From: Hyphomicrobiales bacterium
GTDB lineage: Bacteria > Pseudomonadota > Alphaproteobacteria > Rhizobiales > Rhizobiaceae
Length of the DNA stretch: 64,000 nucleotides
Assembly (NCBI GenBank): GCA_900471515.1
Contig: UCFC01000045.1
Span: 59,361 to 123,360 of the forward strand
Direction: 5' to 3'
Shown: positions 23,384 to 31,678 of the stretch, one piece after another
Layout: the number at the start of each line of letters is the position of its first letter
How positions within the stretch are numbered: position 1 is the stretch's first letter
Position numbers and translations under genes: made by a program
Notes under the pieces: model-generated
Databases searched by the model: none
What the model was told of the DNA's origin: nothing
The model's input: only the letters and a program-made list of their open reading frames with translations

Positions 23384-23461
23384 TCACCATAAACTTTCTC
23401 TGCCACATCCATCGCTGTAGGAATTCTTGTCATCAATATTTCTCGTAGGTTTAAAACTGCA

Positions 23462-23670
23462 CTAGCAGGCTGCTGCCCCCCGGCTTTTGGCCTGAAGACA
23501 TGATTCCCTTCGGGCAGCAAGAGAAGGGATTGATTTGGATGCGCGGTGGGGACGATCGGACGGGATCATTGTTTTCGTATGTGGATCTGGAGGCGCGTGT
23601 TCCCGAGCGGCATCCGCTGCGGGCGATGCGGGAACTGGTGAACGCCGCGCTTGCGGCGGCAGCCTGCTAG
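23462..23670. mobile_element. MITE-like deletion derivative of an IS, about 209 bp
   Basis: CTAGCAGGCTGC at 23462-23473 is matched by an inverted GCAGCCTGCTAG at 23659-23670 (12 of 12 bases, about 15 of 16 when extended inward). The inside carries only the start of a transposase gene (23539-23670). CTAG at both outer edges may be a 4-base target duplication. The right CTAG supplies the TAG stop of the acetyltransferase gene at 23667-24161. The element is thus an internally deleted, non-autonomous copy. Confidence 0.7.
23539..23670 (+). pseudogene. Transposase N-terminal fragment inside the MITE
   Basis: Forty-three codons starting with MRGGDDRTGSLFSYVDLEAR and VPERHPLRAMRELVNAAL match the start of IS5/IS1182-type transposases (M-R-G-x-D-x-R-x-G-x-L-F-S-Y-V-D-L-E-x-R-V-P-x-x-H-P-L-R). 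The frame then runs directly into the terminal inverted repeat and stops at TAG. The catalytic DDE part has been deleted. Confidence 0.7.
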
Positions 23671-24161
23671 AGGTCCATCACCATCTCGTGCCAGGCCATG
23701 CCGCCGTGTTCCGATGCGGAAGGCCTGATATAGCGATAGCCCATCTTCTCGTAGAGCGGCACGTGCTGCCCCTTGCACATGAGATGGATGCGCGCCTTGC
23801 CCATGTCCTTCATCTGCGCGACGAAGCGGTTCATCAGCAGTTTCGCATATCCCTTGCCCTGTTCGGCCGGATCGACCACGACCGACATGATGACGACATT
23901 CAGGGCCTGCGGATCGTGCCCGACCAGTTCCTTGAACGCCTCGTCCGACATGACGACATCGTGGGCGCAGCCGCTGTTGATGAAGCCTGCGATCCTCCCG
24001 CCCGCCTCAAGCAGAAGAAAGCCCTGCGGATATTCCGCGATCCGGGTCCTGATCTTGTCCAGGGTCGCGGCCTCCTCCCCTTCATAGGCGGAGGTTTCGA
24101 TCTCGAAGCACCGCGCCGCGTCGTCGAGAACCGGCTGGCGGAAGGAATATTCGGCTGTCAT
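23667..24161 (-). CDS. GNAT-family acetyltransferase (AANAT-like)
   Basis: The 164-aa protein has SFRQPVLDDAARCFEIETSA at the start, an acetyl-CoA motif VVVDPAEQGKGYAKLLMNRF (about 110-130) and a late VPLYEKMGYRYI strand. The pattern resembles arylalkylamine-type acetyltransferases. It overlaps the amine-oxidase-like gene by ATGA (24158-24161), so it is the last gene of a four-gene operon. Its TAG stop lies in the CTAG at the edge of the MITE. Substrate unknown. Confidence 0.82.
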   Translation of the reverse strand: MTAEYSFRQPVLDDAARCFEIETSAYEGEEAATLDKIRTRIAEYPQGFLLLEAGGRIAGFINSGCAHDVVMSDEAFKELVGHDPQALNVVIMSVVVDPAEQGKGYAKLLMNRFVAQMKDMGKARIHLMCKGQHVPLYEKMGYRYIRPSASEHGGMAWHEMVMDL

Positions 24162-25267
24162 TCGGAAGTCCTGACCTGTTGCGAAAGATAGTCGGCGATC
24201 GCCCGCCTGGCCGCCGTCACCGCACCCGACAGGTAGCCGGGCTCGGAATCGCTCGTTTCGCTGCCGGCCAGGCTAAGGCGCTGCCGCCACGGCCCCGTCA
24301 CCCAGGCCCCGTCCCGGACGACGGGATGGCCGGCGGCCACGAGGTCCTGCCGTGTCGCGGTCAGCGGATCGGCCGCCCAATCCTTGAGCAGAGTCGCCCG
24401 CGCATGTCGAGCCGCAGCCCCGAACAAGCGTTCGAGCTGCGCAAGGCAGGCGGCCTTCAACGCCTCCTCGCCGATTTCGGCGCGCTGCTGCGCCGCCACG
24501 CCGAGAAAGCCGAACAGGGCCGCCTTGCCGGAAGCCGTCGTCGCATCGTGGATTTCCACCATCGGCCCGACCATGCTCTGGGCGGTCCCGGAAAGACCGG
24601 CACGCCGCCAGAACGGCTGATCGTAGATCGCGAAGAACTTGGCGTGCGGCGCCATCCAGGTCGGCGTATCCCGCCAGCGCTTCGCGGTCGCGCTGTCCTG
24701 CGCCGGCGTGAAGGATACCGAAGCCTCCAGCAGTCGCGGCGGCAGGGCGGCGATGACATGGCCGGCCTCGATCGCCTGCTGCGCCGCCTCCCCGCCCCGG
24801 ATGGTGATCCGCACGCCGCGCTCCGTCAGTTCCATCGCTGTCGCCCCGCGCCCCAGCAGCACCCGCTCCGGCGGCAGCTCGCGGGCGATGGCGCGCAGGC
24901 CGGCGGCCGTCCCGCCCGAGATCCGCATGGATTGCGGCTCCTGCGCCGTCGGCCGGTATCGCTGCGGCCTCTCCCGCGACATCCGCTCGAAGACGACGTC
25001 GCCCTCGCTGTTTTGCGCAAAGGCGGCAAGACCGGCTTCCGATACCAGCTCGGCCATGGCCGGCTGCATCTGCGGCCAGTACCAGGACGGGCCGAGATCG
25101 AAACCGTCCTCGCTCGGCAGTCCCGAGCCGTCCGCCGTCAGGATACGCCCGCCGATGCGCTCGCGCGCCTCGATGACGAGGACGTCGATGCCGGCGGCGT
25201 GCAGGCCCCTTGCCGCGTAGAGGCCCGCAAGCCCCGCACCGACGACGACAACCTCATGGGATTTCAT
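24158..25267 (-). CDS. FAD-dependent amine-oxidase-family oxidoreductase
   Basis: The 369-aa flavoprotein starts with a dinucleotide-binding fold, VVVVGAGLAGLYAARGL, then VIEARERIGGRI, as in monoamine oxidases and related FAD enzymes. The C-terminal FAD contact is seen near 330 (LSLAGSETSDSEPGYLSGAV). It is shorter than most amine oxidases (about 450 aa). It overlaps the cupin gene by ATGA and the acetyltransferase gene by ATGA, so the three are coupled. It should oxidise an amine or similar compound. Confidence 0.85.
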   Translation of the reverse strand: MKSHEVVVVGAGLAGLYAARGLHAAGIDVLVIEARERIGGRILTADGSGLPSEDGFDLGPSWYWPQMQPAMAELVSEAGLAAFAQNSEGDVVFERMSRERPQRYRPTAQEPQSMRISGGTAAGLRAIARELPPERVLLGRGATAMELTERGVRITIRGGEAAQQAIEAGHVIAALPPRLLEASVSFTPAQDSATAKRWRDTPTWMAPHAKFFAIYDQPFWRRAGLSGTAQSMVGPMVEIHDATTASGKAALFGFLGVAAQQRAEIGEEALKAACLAQLERLFGAAARHARATLLKDWAADPLTATRQDLVAAGHPVVRDGAWVTGPWRQRLSLAGSETSDSEPGYLSGAVTAARRAIADYLSQQVRTSE

Positions 25268-25971
25268 CGGGATTTCTCCTCCGCCTCCGCCGCGCCCTCG
25301 AACGGGCAGACATCGTCGTGCAGCAGCCTGCCGGCCTTCATCCAGACGCGGGCGCCATCCTCTCCGGCCGTTGCCCGAAGCGGTTGGCCGGCGGGCAGGC
25401 GCAGCCACGTCCACCGGTCGAGCACATCGCCGCTCTCCGTGAAACCGCCGGACAGAACCAGCAGTTCGAGGCCGTCGGGATTTTCCACCTCGACCGTCCC
25501 GCCGGCCTGCCAGTCCTCCAGCAGCACGCGCTCGCCGTCTGCGTCGAACAGCACTTTCGACGACGCCGCGCCGGGGCGAAGGCGCCAAGACCCTCCCTCT
25601 CCCGGAAGCCTTACGATCCTCTCGCCGTCGCCCTGCCTGAACTGCCACAGTTTCACAAAGATGACGCAGCCGCCGTCGCTGCCCGGCGCATGGCCGGTTC
25701 CGGGAGGATTGCGCACGTAGCTTCCTGCCGGAAAGTCGCCGCTCTCGTCCTGGAACGTGCCGTCGAGAACCAGGAACTCCTCGCCGCCCGGATGTTCGTG
25801 ACGGGCAAAACGGCTGCCGGCGGCATAACGCACGATCGATGTGGCGCGCGCCTTCTCCGCGCCGATGCGAAACAGCATGCGCCGGTCCACGCCCCTGGCG
25901 GGGCTCGCTATCCAGTCGATGCGCTCGGCATGGACAAGCGCTCGCCGGCTGAAGTCTCCGTTGATCAACAT
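25264..25971 (-). CDS. Two-domain cupin protein (ChrR-like)
   Basis: The 235-aa protein contains two cupin folds. The first has the metal-binding pattern RFARHEHPGGEEFLVLDGTF (about 60-80) with PPGTGHAPGSDGG; the second (about 140-220) is degenerate (LLEDWQAGGTVEVENPDGLE). Such pairs occur in ChrR-type cupins. It begins one base after the SDR stop and overlaps the FAD gene by ATGA. A role in binding metal or a small ligand in the operon's pathway is inferred. Confidence 0.75.
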   Translation of the reverse strand: MLINGDFSRRALVHAERIDWIASPARGVDRRMLFRIGAEKARATSIVRYAAGSRFARHEHPGGEEFLVLDGTFQDESGDFPAGSYVRNPPGTGHAPGSDGGCVIFVKLWQFRQGDGERIVRLPGEGGSWRLRPGAASSKVLFDADGERVLLEDWQAGGTVEVENPDGLELLVLSGGFTESGDVLDRWTWLRLPAGQPLRATAGEDGARVWMKAGRLLHDDVCPFEGAAEAEEKSR

Positions 25972-25972
25972 C

Positions 25973-26719
25973 TCAAAGCTCCGATCTGCCGCCGTCGATG
26001 ACGATTTCCGCGCCCAGCATGTAGGCGGAAGCATCGCTTGCGAGGAAGAGCACGGCGGCCGCCACCTCCTCGGGCCGGCCCATGCGCCCGGCCGGCACCT
26101 GGCTGCCGACCCGCGCCGCATAGGCCCTGAAGTCTTCCTCCGTCTGGCCTTTCCCGCGGTGGATCGGCGTTTCGATCGAGCCGGGGCTGACGGCATTGAC
26201 CCTGATCTTCCGGTCGAGCAGCTCTGCCGACATGGTCCTCGCGAAGGACCGCACGGCCGCCTTCGAGGCGGACAGGATGGCGCGTCCGGGCGTGCCGACC
26301 TGGTTGAGCCAGGACGTGTTGAGGATGATCGAACCGCCGTCGCGCATGAGCGGCAGCACCGCCTGCACGGTGAAGAACACGCCTTTCACATTCGTGTCCA
26401 TGATCGCATTGTAGGTCGCCTCGTCGGCGGTGGCGAGCGGCGTGCCCAAGGCCACGCCGGCATTGGCAAACACGATGTCGATCGGCGCAAACGCGCCTTC
26501 GAGAGCGGCCCGCATCCTCGCCAGGTCGGCGAGCGACGATACGTCGGCCCGGATCGCCAGAACCTCCTCGCCGAGTTCGCGCCGGGCGGCCGCAAGCCGC
26601 TGCGCCGACCGGCCCGTGATCGCGACCCGCGCGCCCTGGTCCCTGAGCATCCTTGCCGTCGCCAGGCCGATCCCGCTCGATCCGCCCGTCACCAGCGCTG
26701 TCCTGCCGTCAAACGTCAT
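25973..26719 (-). CDS. SDR-fold protein lacking the catalytic tyrosine
   Basis: The 248-aa protein has TGGSSGIGLA (11-20), FANAGVA and the structural Ser136 (NTSWLNQ), but the active-site Tyr of YxxxK is replaced: GTPGRAILSASKAAVRS gives L149 with K153. The rest (RVNAVSPGSIETPIH, GAEIVIDGG) is canonical. Without Tyr it may be inactive, act by another route or bind a ligand only. It is the first gene of the four-gene operon, divergent from LysR at 26839. The frame extends to 26818, but the ATG at 26717-26719 gives the standard N-terminus. Confidence 0.82.
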   Translation of the reverse strand: MTFDGRTALVTGGSSGIGLATARMLRDQGARVAITGRSAQRLAAARRELGEEVLAIRADVSSLADLARMRAALEGAFAPIDIVFANAGVALGTPLATADEATYNAIMDTNVKGVFFTVQAVLPLMRDGGSIILNTSWLNQVGTPGRAILSASKAAVRSFARTMSAELLDRKIRVNAVSPGSIETPIHRGKGQTEEDFRAYAARVGSQVPAGRMGRPEEVAAAVLFLASDASAYMLGAEIVIDGGRSEL

Positions 26720-26838
26720 AGCCGCACCTCTTTCCGGAAGACCACGGATGAAGGTTTTCGGTTGCAAGGGCGAGGCAAACGGACGATACCGGAAAGAAAG
26801 AAAATCTTTGTCGGGCAAGATCGGGAGACGGGTTGCGC

Positions 26839-27753
26839 ATGAGGAACCTCACAAGGCTCAAATCCCTGCAGGCGCTCGAAGCTTCGGCCAGGCACGGCAG
26901 CTTTGTCGGCGCGGCAGGCGAGCTTGACGTCACCCCGCCCGCCGTCGGCCAGCTTGTCCGCTCGCTGGAGGACTGGGTGGGCTACCCGCTCTTTCGCCGG
27001 ACGCGCTCGGGCGCCGAACGCCTGACCCCGGTCGACGAAGCCTCCGACGCGCTGGAGGATATTTCGCAGGGCCTCGATCTCCTGGAATCCGGCCTCAACA
27101 AGCTGCGCGGCCGCAAGGCCCGCTCGGTCGTCGTCGTCACCGCGTCGCAGGCGCTGGTTGCCAACTGGCTGCTCGGCCGTCTCGACGATTTTGCCGCCCG
27201 CCACCCCAATATCGACGTCCGGCTCGACGTCTCGGACCGGATCATCGATCTCGCGCAGGGCGAGGCCGATATCGGCATCCGCTGCGGCCTCGGCAACTGG
27301 AAGGGCGTGAAATCCACCTTCCTGATGGGCGAGGAAATCATCGCGGTCTGCAACAGGTCGCTGCTGCCGCGGGATCGCCCGGTGACGGCCGGCTGGATTT
27401 GCGAACAGACCCTGATCCACGACGGCACGCCCCACCCCGACGGCGATTTCCCGGCATGGCGCGACTGGCTCGCCCGCGCCGGGGCAAACCAGCCGCCGGA
27501 AGACGGCGGCCTGAAGATCAACTCGACCGCGGCCGTCATTCAGGCCGCCATCGCCGCGCGCGGCATCGCCCTCGTCAGGAAGGCGCTGGTGGCGCAGGAA
27601 CTGGAAGGCGGCCGCCTCGTCCATCTCCTGCCCGAGATCCGCTGGCCCGTGAAATGGGCCTATTTCGCCGCCGCATCCGCCAAGGCCCTGCGCCGGTCCG
27701 AAGTGGCCGCCTTTCACGACTGGCTGGCCTCAAAGGGTGTCGAAAGCCGGTGA
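26839..27753 (+). CDS. LysR-family regulator (GcvA-like)
   Basis: The 304-aa protein has the winged HTH at residues 5-65 (LKSLQALEASARHGSFVGAA, LDVTPPAVGQLVRSLEDWVG) and a substrate domain with GEADIGIRCGLGNWKGV, as in GcvA-type regulators. The ATG at 26839 follows GGGAGACGGG; a TTG at 26833 is an alternative. It is divergent, across 119 bases, from the SDR/cupin/FAD/GNAT operon, its likely target. Confidence 0.88.
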   Translation: MRNLTRLKSLQALEASARHGSFVGAAGELDVTPPAVGQLVRSLEDWVGYPLFRRTRSGAERLTPVDEASDALEDISQGLDLLESGLNKLRGRKARSVVVVTASQALVANWLLGRLDDFAARHPNIDVRLDVSDRIIDLAQGEADIGIRCGLGNWKGVKSTFLMGEEIIAVCNRSLLPRDRPVTAGWICEQTLIHDGTPHPDGDFPAWRDWLARAGANQPPEDGGLKINSTAAVIQAAIAARGIALVRKALVAQELEGGRLVHLLPEIRWPVKWAYFAAASAKALRRSEVAAFHDWLASKGVESR

Positions 27754-27837
27754 GACGCTCGAATCTCGGGCGATCAAGGCCGCGTCACATATCCTTCATC
27801 CTCCCCGGCTAGGCAGGCCGGAATCCGGAGATTGCCC

Positions 27838-28470
27838 ATGGATAAGACCGCCCAGCCAAACCGCCCCAAGATTGCCGAAACCGTCATCCACCCGACGGCG
27901 AGCATCCGCGATTCCAGCATCGGCAGATGCTGCGAGATCCTGCAAGATACCGCCCTGCACACGGTCGACCTCGGGGATTATTCCTATCTCGGCCAGCGCT
28001 GCATTCTCGCCGACGCGACGGTCGGCAGGTTCTGCGCCATTGCCGCCGAAGTCAGGATCGGCGCGCCCAACCACCCGATGGACCGCCCCTCCATGCACCG
28101 CTTCACCTATTGCCCGGAATATTATTCGGCCGACGCCGTGCGCGACCATGCCTTCTTCGCCGGGCGCAAGGCGGCCCGCGCCGTCATCGGCAACGATGTC
28201 TGGATCGGCCACGGCGTCATCGTGCTTCCCGGCGTCACGGTCGGGGACGGCGCGGTTCTGGCGGCCGGTGCCGTCGTCACCAGGGATGTCGAACCCTATA
28301 CGATCGTCGGCGGCGTTCCCGCCAAATTCATCCGCGAGCGCTTCTCGCGCAAAGTTGCGGAAAAACTTGCCGCCATCGCCTGGTGGGACTGGCCGTTCGA
28401 AACCATCATGGAGCGGCTTGCCGAGTTTCAGTCCAGCGATATCGAGGCCTTCTGCGAGCGCTGGGCCTGA
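27838..28470 (+). CDS. Hexapeptide-repeat acyltransferase of the phosphonate-cluster type
   Basis: This 210-aa left-handed beta-helix protein (VIHPTASIRDSSIG, ILADATVGRFC, VIGNDVWIGHGVIV, VTVGDGAVLAAGAVVT) resembles the LbH_XAT acetyltransferases. The block GAPNHPMDRPSMHRFTYCPE and the end PYTIVGGVPAKFIR recall the subgroup found in phosphonate (phn) clusters, but no phn gene is nearby. The active-site His is probably in NHPMDR or IGHGVIV. GGAG lies 7 bases before the ATG; TTG at 27832 is a less likely start. It appears to be monocistronic. Confidence 0.78.
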   Translation: MDKTAQPNRPKIAETVIHPTASIRDSSIGRCCEILQDTALHTVDLGDYSYLGQRCILADATVGRFCAIAAEVRIGAPNHPMDRPSMHRFTYCPEYYSADAVRDHAFFAGRKAARAVIGNDVWIGHGVIVLPGVTVGDGAVLAAGAVVTRDVEPYTIVGGVPAKFIRERFSRKVAEKLAAIAWWDWPFETIMERLAEFQSSDIEAFCERWA

Positions 28471-28603
28471 GCTGCGACATCGGCCGGAAACCGCAACGGA
28501 TTCCCGAAGCGGAACGAGGCCCGGCATTTGCCGGACCTCGCAGGTCGAGATAGATATGCGCCGCACCCCGCCATGACGGCCTGCTGCGGCGGCCCGACAG
28601 TGG

Positions 28604-29548
28604 TCAGTAATCCCAGAAGATCGGCACCCAGCGAAAGGCGTCGCCGTCGACGGCCACATGGCCGATGGAGGGAAACGGCAGGTGGGTCGCCACCAGCAGT
28701 TCGCCCGTCGCCGCCAGCTCGCGCAGAAGCCGGACGCGCACACGGGCCGCCTCTTCCGGGTCGTGCTCGAAACCGTTGAACCAGTCGGGATGCTCGAACC
28801 CGACGGCGAATATGGCGTCGCCGGCAAACATCAGCTTGTCGCCGCCGGAGGCCACGCGGACCACGCTATGGCCGGGCGTATGTCCGCCGGTGCGGGAGAC
28901 GACGACGCCCGGCGCCACTTCGTGCTCCTCGTCGAACGTCCGCAGCTGGCCCTCATATTCCGCGCGGAAGCGCTTGGCGGCGGCCCGAAGCGCATCCGGG
29001 AAGCCGGGCGGCATGGCAACATGGGAGAAATCGGGCGCTTCCCAGAACTTGACCTCGGCGGCCGCGACGTGGATCCGCAGGTCCTTGCGCAGGCGTTGCT
29101 TCACCCCTTCGACCAGCAGCCCGCCGACATGGTCCATATGCATATGGGTCAGCACCACGTCCGTCACGGAGCCGAGATCGATGCCTGCGGCCTCCAGTCG
29201 CTTGATCAGCTGCCCGGCCCGCGGCAGGTTCAGGTCCGGGTCGATGCCCAGCCCGGCATCGACGAGAATGGTCTGGGCGCCGCTGCGCACCACGACCACG
29301 TTCAGCGACCAGTCGAAAGCGTCGGGCGGCAGGAACATGTCGCCCAGCCAGCCGGCGCGCACGGCGGCGTCGACATTGTGCCCCAGCATGGTGGTCGGCA
29401 GCGGCAGCACCCCGTCGCTGACCACCATCACCTCGATATCGCCGATGTTAAGCGCATAACGCGACGGAACCGGATCGCCGGGCCTGGCTACGACGGAAGG
29501 CGCCCGTTGCGGCTCCGTGCTACGGGCTTTTGTTTCTGACTGCGACAT
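28604..29548 (-). CDS. Metallo-beta-lactamase-fold hydrolase
   Basis: The 314-aa protein has the zinc-binding motif THMHMDHVGG (H-x-H-x-D-H, about 133-142), further ligands in GGHTPGHSVV and FAGDAIF, and a late ATHLPFPSIGHV, the pattern of quorum-lactonase/MBL-fold hydrolases. A Pro-rich N-terminus (residues 1-30) precedes the fold. AGGAG precedes the ATG at 29546-29548. It is transcribed toward the hexapeptide gene, which it meets tail to tail. The substrate is unknown; lactone hydrolysis is one possibility. Confidence 0.85.
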   Translation of the reverse strand: MSQSETKARSTEPQRAPSVVARPGDPVPSRYALNIGDIEVMVVSDGVLPLPTTMLGHNVDAAVRAGWLGDMFLPPDAFDWSLNVVVVRSGAQTILVDAGLGIDPDLNLPRAGQLIKRLEAAGIDLGSVTDVVLTHMHMDHVGGLLVEGVKQRLRKDLRIHVAAAEVKFWEAPDFSHVAMPPGFPDALRAAAKRFRAEYEGQLRTFDEEHEVAPGVVVSRTGGHTPGHSVVRVASGGDKLMFAGDAIFAVGFEHPDWFNGFEHDPEEAARVRVRLLRELAATGELLVATHLPFPSIGHVAVDGDAFRWVPIFWDY

Positions 29549-29784
29549 GACGCGCTCCTGTATTGTGTGGACACCAGCCTGTCACCCTCCGTCCGGGCAT
29601 GCGCTGACGCTGCATACCGTCGTGAGACCGGCGCTCGAACCTCGTGTTTCCGTTCTCTGGTGACGGCACACGAAAGGTACAGCCGCGCTTGCGCGCCGGT
29701 AATCCAAACATAGGTTCTAGAACCGGCAGCCACCCTCACCTTCCGCGCGGCATGAAGGGCGGATGGGAGATTGCGTATGCGGTT

Positions 29785-30597
29785 CTATCGAGTGTCCGTT
29801 TCCGGCGGATCGGCGATACGCCCGCCGGCTTCCTTCATGCCGGGCGCCAGATGCGTCGGGCTCGTTCCCGTCTGCCGTCTGAACATGGCGATGAATGCGG
29901 ATGGGCTGCTGTAGCCAAGCGTGCGCGCGATCGACTGCACCGACCTGCCGTCTTCGATCAGCGAGAGCGAAGCCACCAGCTTGAGCCTTTGCCGCCATTC
30001 GTTGAAGGATATGCCGAGCTGTCCGTGAAACCGTCGCGACAGGGTTTTTTCCGTCGTGTCAAGACACCGCGCCCATTCCGCAAGGGAACGCCGGTCACTG
30101 GGATCAGCCTGCAGCGCATCGAGGACCGGGCGCAGCAACGCGTCGTCTGATATTGGCAGAAAGCTCTCGCGCCGTGGTGCCTTCAAGAGCTGGTCGACCA
30201 GCACGAAGGCAAGACGCCGATCGGCCTCCGTTACCGGCACCGTGACGCGACGATCGGCGAAATCGGCAAGGATGGCCTTGATCAACGGGCTGAGCGCCAG
30301 CGTGCAGGCCATCGCGGGCATGCCGGCGCAGAGGTCGCGTTCGATGTAGATCGAGACGAATTTGACATTCTCGCGATTATGGCACGAGTGCAGCGTGTCG
30401 GCCGGTATCCATGTTGCGTAATGCGGCGGACAGAGAAATCGCCGTCCCTCCACCCTCGCCTCCATCACGCCGCGCACGGCGTAACCGACCTTGCCCCAGG
30501 GCTGCCGCTTTTCCTGGAAGACCGCCCCGGCCTCATAGCTTTCCGTTCTGAACGACAGGGGGGCCGGGCTCTCGCCGGCGGCAATATAGGGCTTCAT
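29785..30597 (-). CDS. AraC-family transcriptional regulator
   Basis: The protein (270 aa from the ATG at 30595-30597; 275 from the ATG at 30610-30612) has an N-terminal cupin-like sensor (RFLCPPHYATWIPADTLHSC) and a C-terminal pair of HTHs (SLAEWARCLDTTEKTLSRRF and SVQSIARTLGYSSPSAFIAM). It resembles AraC regulators of DMT efflux genes. It is divergent from such a transporter gene, with two inverted repeats between. The 188 bases between its stop and 29596 hold only the palindrome GGTTCTAGAACC (29713-29724). Confidence 0.87.
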   Translation of the reverse strand: MKPYIAAGESPAPLSFRTESYEAGAVFQEKRQPWGKVGYAVRGVMEARVEGRRFLCPPHYATWIPADTLHSCHNRENVKFVSIYIERDLCAGMPAMACTLALSPLIKAILADFADRRVTVPVTEADRRLAFVLVDQLLKAPRRESFLPISDDALLRPVLDALQADPSDRRSLAEWARCLDTTEKTLSRRFHGQLGISFNEWRQRLKLVASLSLIEDGRSVQSIARTLGYSSPSAFIAMFRRQTGTSPTHLAPGMKEAGGRIADPPETDTR

Positions 30598-30621
30598 GCT
30601 CCGTCCGATCATCGCAAGTCC

Positions 30622-30684
30622 ATGTCCTTAAATCACTATATAACGACAAAAGGACATTTGTTAGGAAACCGCTGGTTCTAACAA
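30622..30684. promoter_or_regulatory. Stacked inverted repeats in the araC/EamA divergent promoter
   Basis: ATGTCCTT (30622-30629) mirrors AAGGACAT (30650-30657), with TATATAA between the arms. TTGTTAG (30658-30664) mirrors CTAACAA (30678-30684). The two sites lie between the divergent starts at 30597 and 30696 and are good candidates for regulator binding. Confidence 0.5.
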
Positions 30685-30695
30685 GGGGGCTTTCG

Positions 30696-31601
30696 ATGCC
30701 TGTCAAATATTTCCTCTTTTCTCTGCTGGCGGTCGTCATCTGGGTGGGAAACACTATCGTCAGCAAGCTGGCCGCAGGCGCGATCGCGCCGGGAACCATC
30801 GCCTTCGAGCGCTGGTTCATTGCCTTCGTCATCCTGACGCCCATGGTCGCGCGGGACGGCTGGCGTCACCGCAAGACGGTTGCGGCCTATCTTCCCAAGC
30901 TGGTCGTCCTCGGCCTGCTCGGTATGGCCGCGTGTCAGGGGCTCGGATACTACGCGGCCGGTTTCACCTCGGCCACCAACATGGCGATCATACTGTCGCT
31001 TGTTCCGCTGCTGACACTGATGCTGAGTGCGCTTTTCCTCGGCGACAGACCCTCCGGCCTCACCATGTTCGGCGGCCTGCTCTCTCTTTCCGGAATTCTC
31101 GTCGTTCTCGCTCAGGGCGATCCGGGGCGCCTCCTGTCACAGGGCGTCGGGCGCGGCGATGCGATGATGCTGGTCGCAGTGCTCGCCTATGCCGGTTACG
31201 GAATTCTCCTGAGGCGCTGGGCCATTCCGCTCGCCACATGGACGTCGATCTATGTCCAGATCGGCGCGGCGGTCGTGCTGCTCCTTCCAGGCTATCTCCT
31301 GTCGAGCCCTTCGGCCTTCAGCCTGCCGAATGCAGCCATGGTTCTCTACGCCGCAATTCCCGGCTCCATCCTGGCGCCCTTCGTCTGGATGTCGGCGGTC
31401 AAGCATCTGGGAGCGGCAAGGACGGCGATCTTCATGAACCTGATCCCGATCCTCACCGCCCTTGTTGCCGCGGTTTTCCTCGGCGAGGCCCTGCATATAT
31501 ACCATCTCGTCGGAGGCGGCATGACGATTGCAGGGATCATTCTCGTGCAACGGAAACCGGTCGGCAGAAAACCACGCGCAAAGGCCGTAGCCGTCGAATA
31601 A
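30696..31601 (+). CDS. EamA/DMT-family transporter
   Basis: The 301-aa protein has ten membrane helices in two EamA repeats (FSLLAVVIWVGNTIVSKLAA at the start; LAYAGYGILLRRWAIPL at about 160; a last helix near 265-283) and a basic tail. DMT pumps of this type export metabolites or amino acids. AAGGGGG precedes the ATG at 30696. It is divergent from the AraC regulator and probably its target. Confidence 0.88.
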   Translation: MPVKYFLFSLLAVVIWVGNTIVSKLAAGAIAPGTIAFERWFIAFVILTPMVARDGWRHRKTVAAYLPKLVVLGLLGMAACQGLGYYAAGFTSATNMAIILSLVPLLTLMLSALFLGDRPSGLTMFGGLLSLSGILVVLAQGDPGRLLSQGVGRGDAMMLVAVLAYAGYGILLRRWAIPLATWTSIYVQIGAAVVLLLPGYLLSSPSAFSLPNAAMVLYAAIPGSILAPFVWMSAVKHLGAARTAIFMNLIPILTALVAAVFLGEALHIYHLVGGGMTIAGIILVQRKPVGRKPRAKAVAVE

Positions 31602-31678
31602 AGGCCGATTGCAGGTCTGATGGTCGGGCTGCAATGTCCTTCCAGGCGCATTGCGGCCCTGTGCCGCCGCCGGATTTT

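Noticed and set aside
22459..23700. An integron, prophage or genomic-island integrase site
   Set aside because: I see transposase remnants and a MITE but no integrase, att duplication, tRNA gene or phage structural gene.
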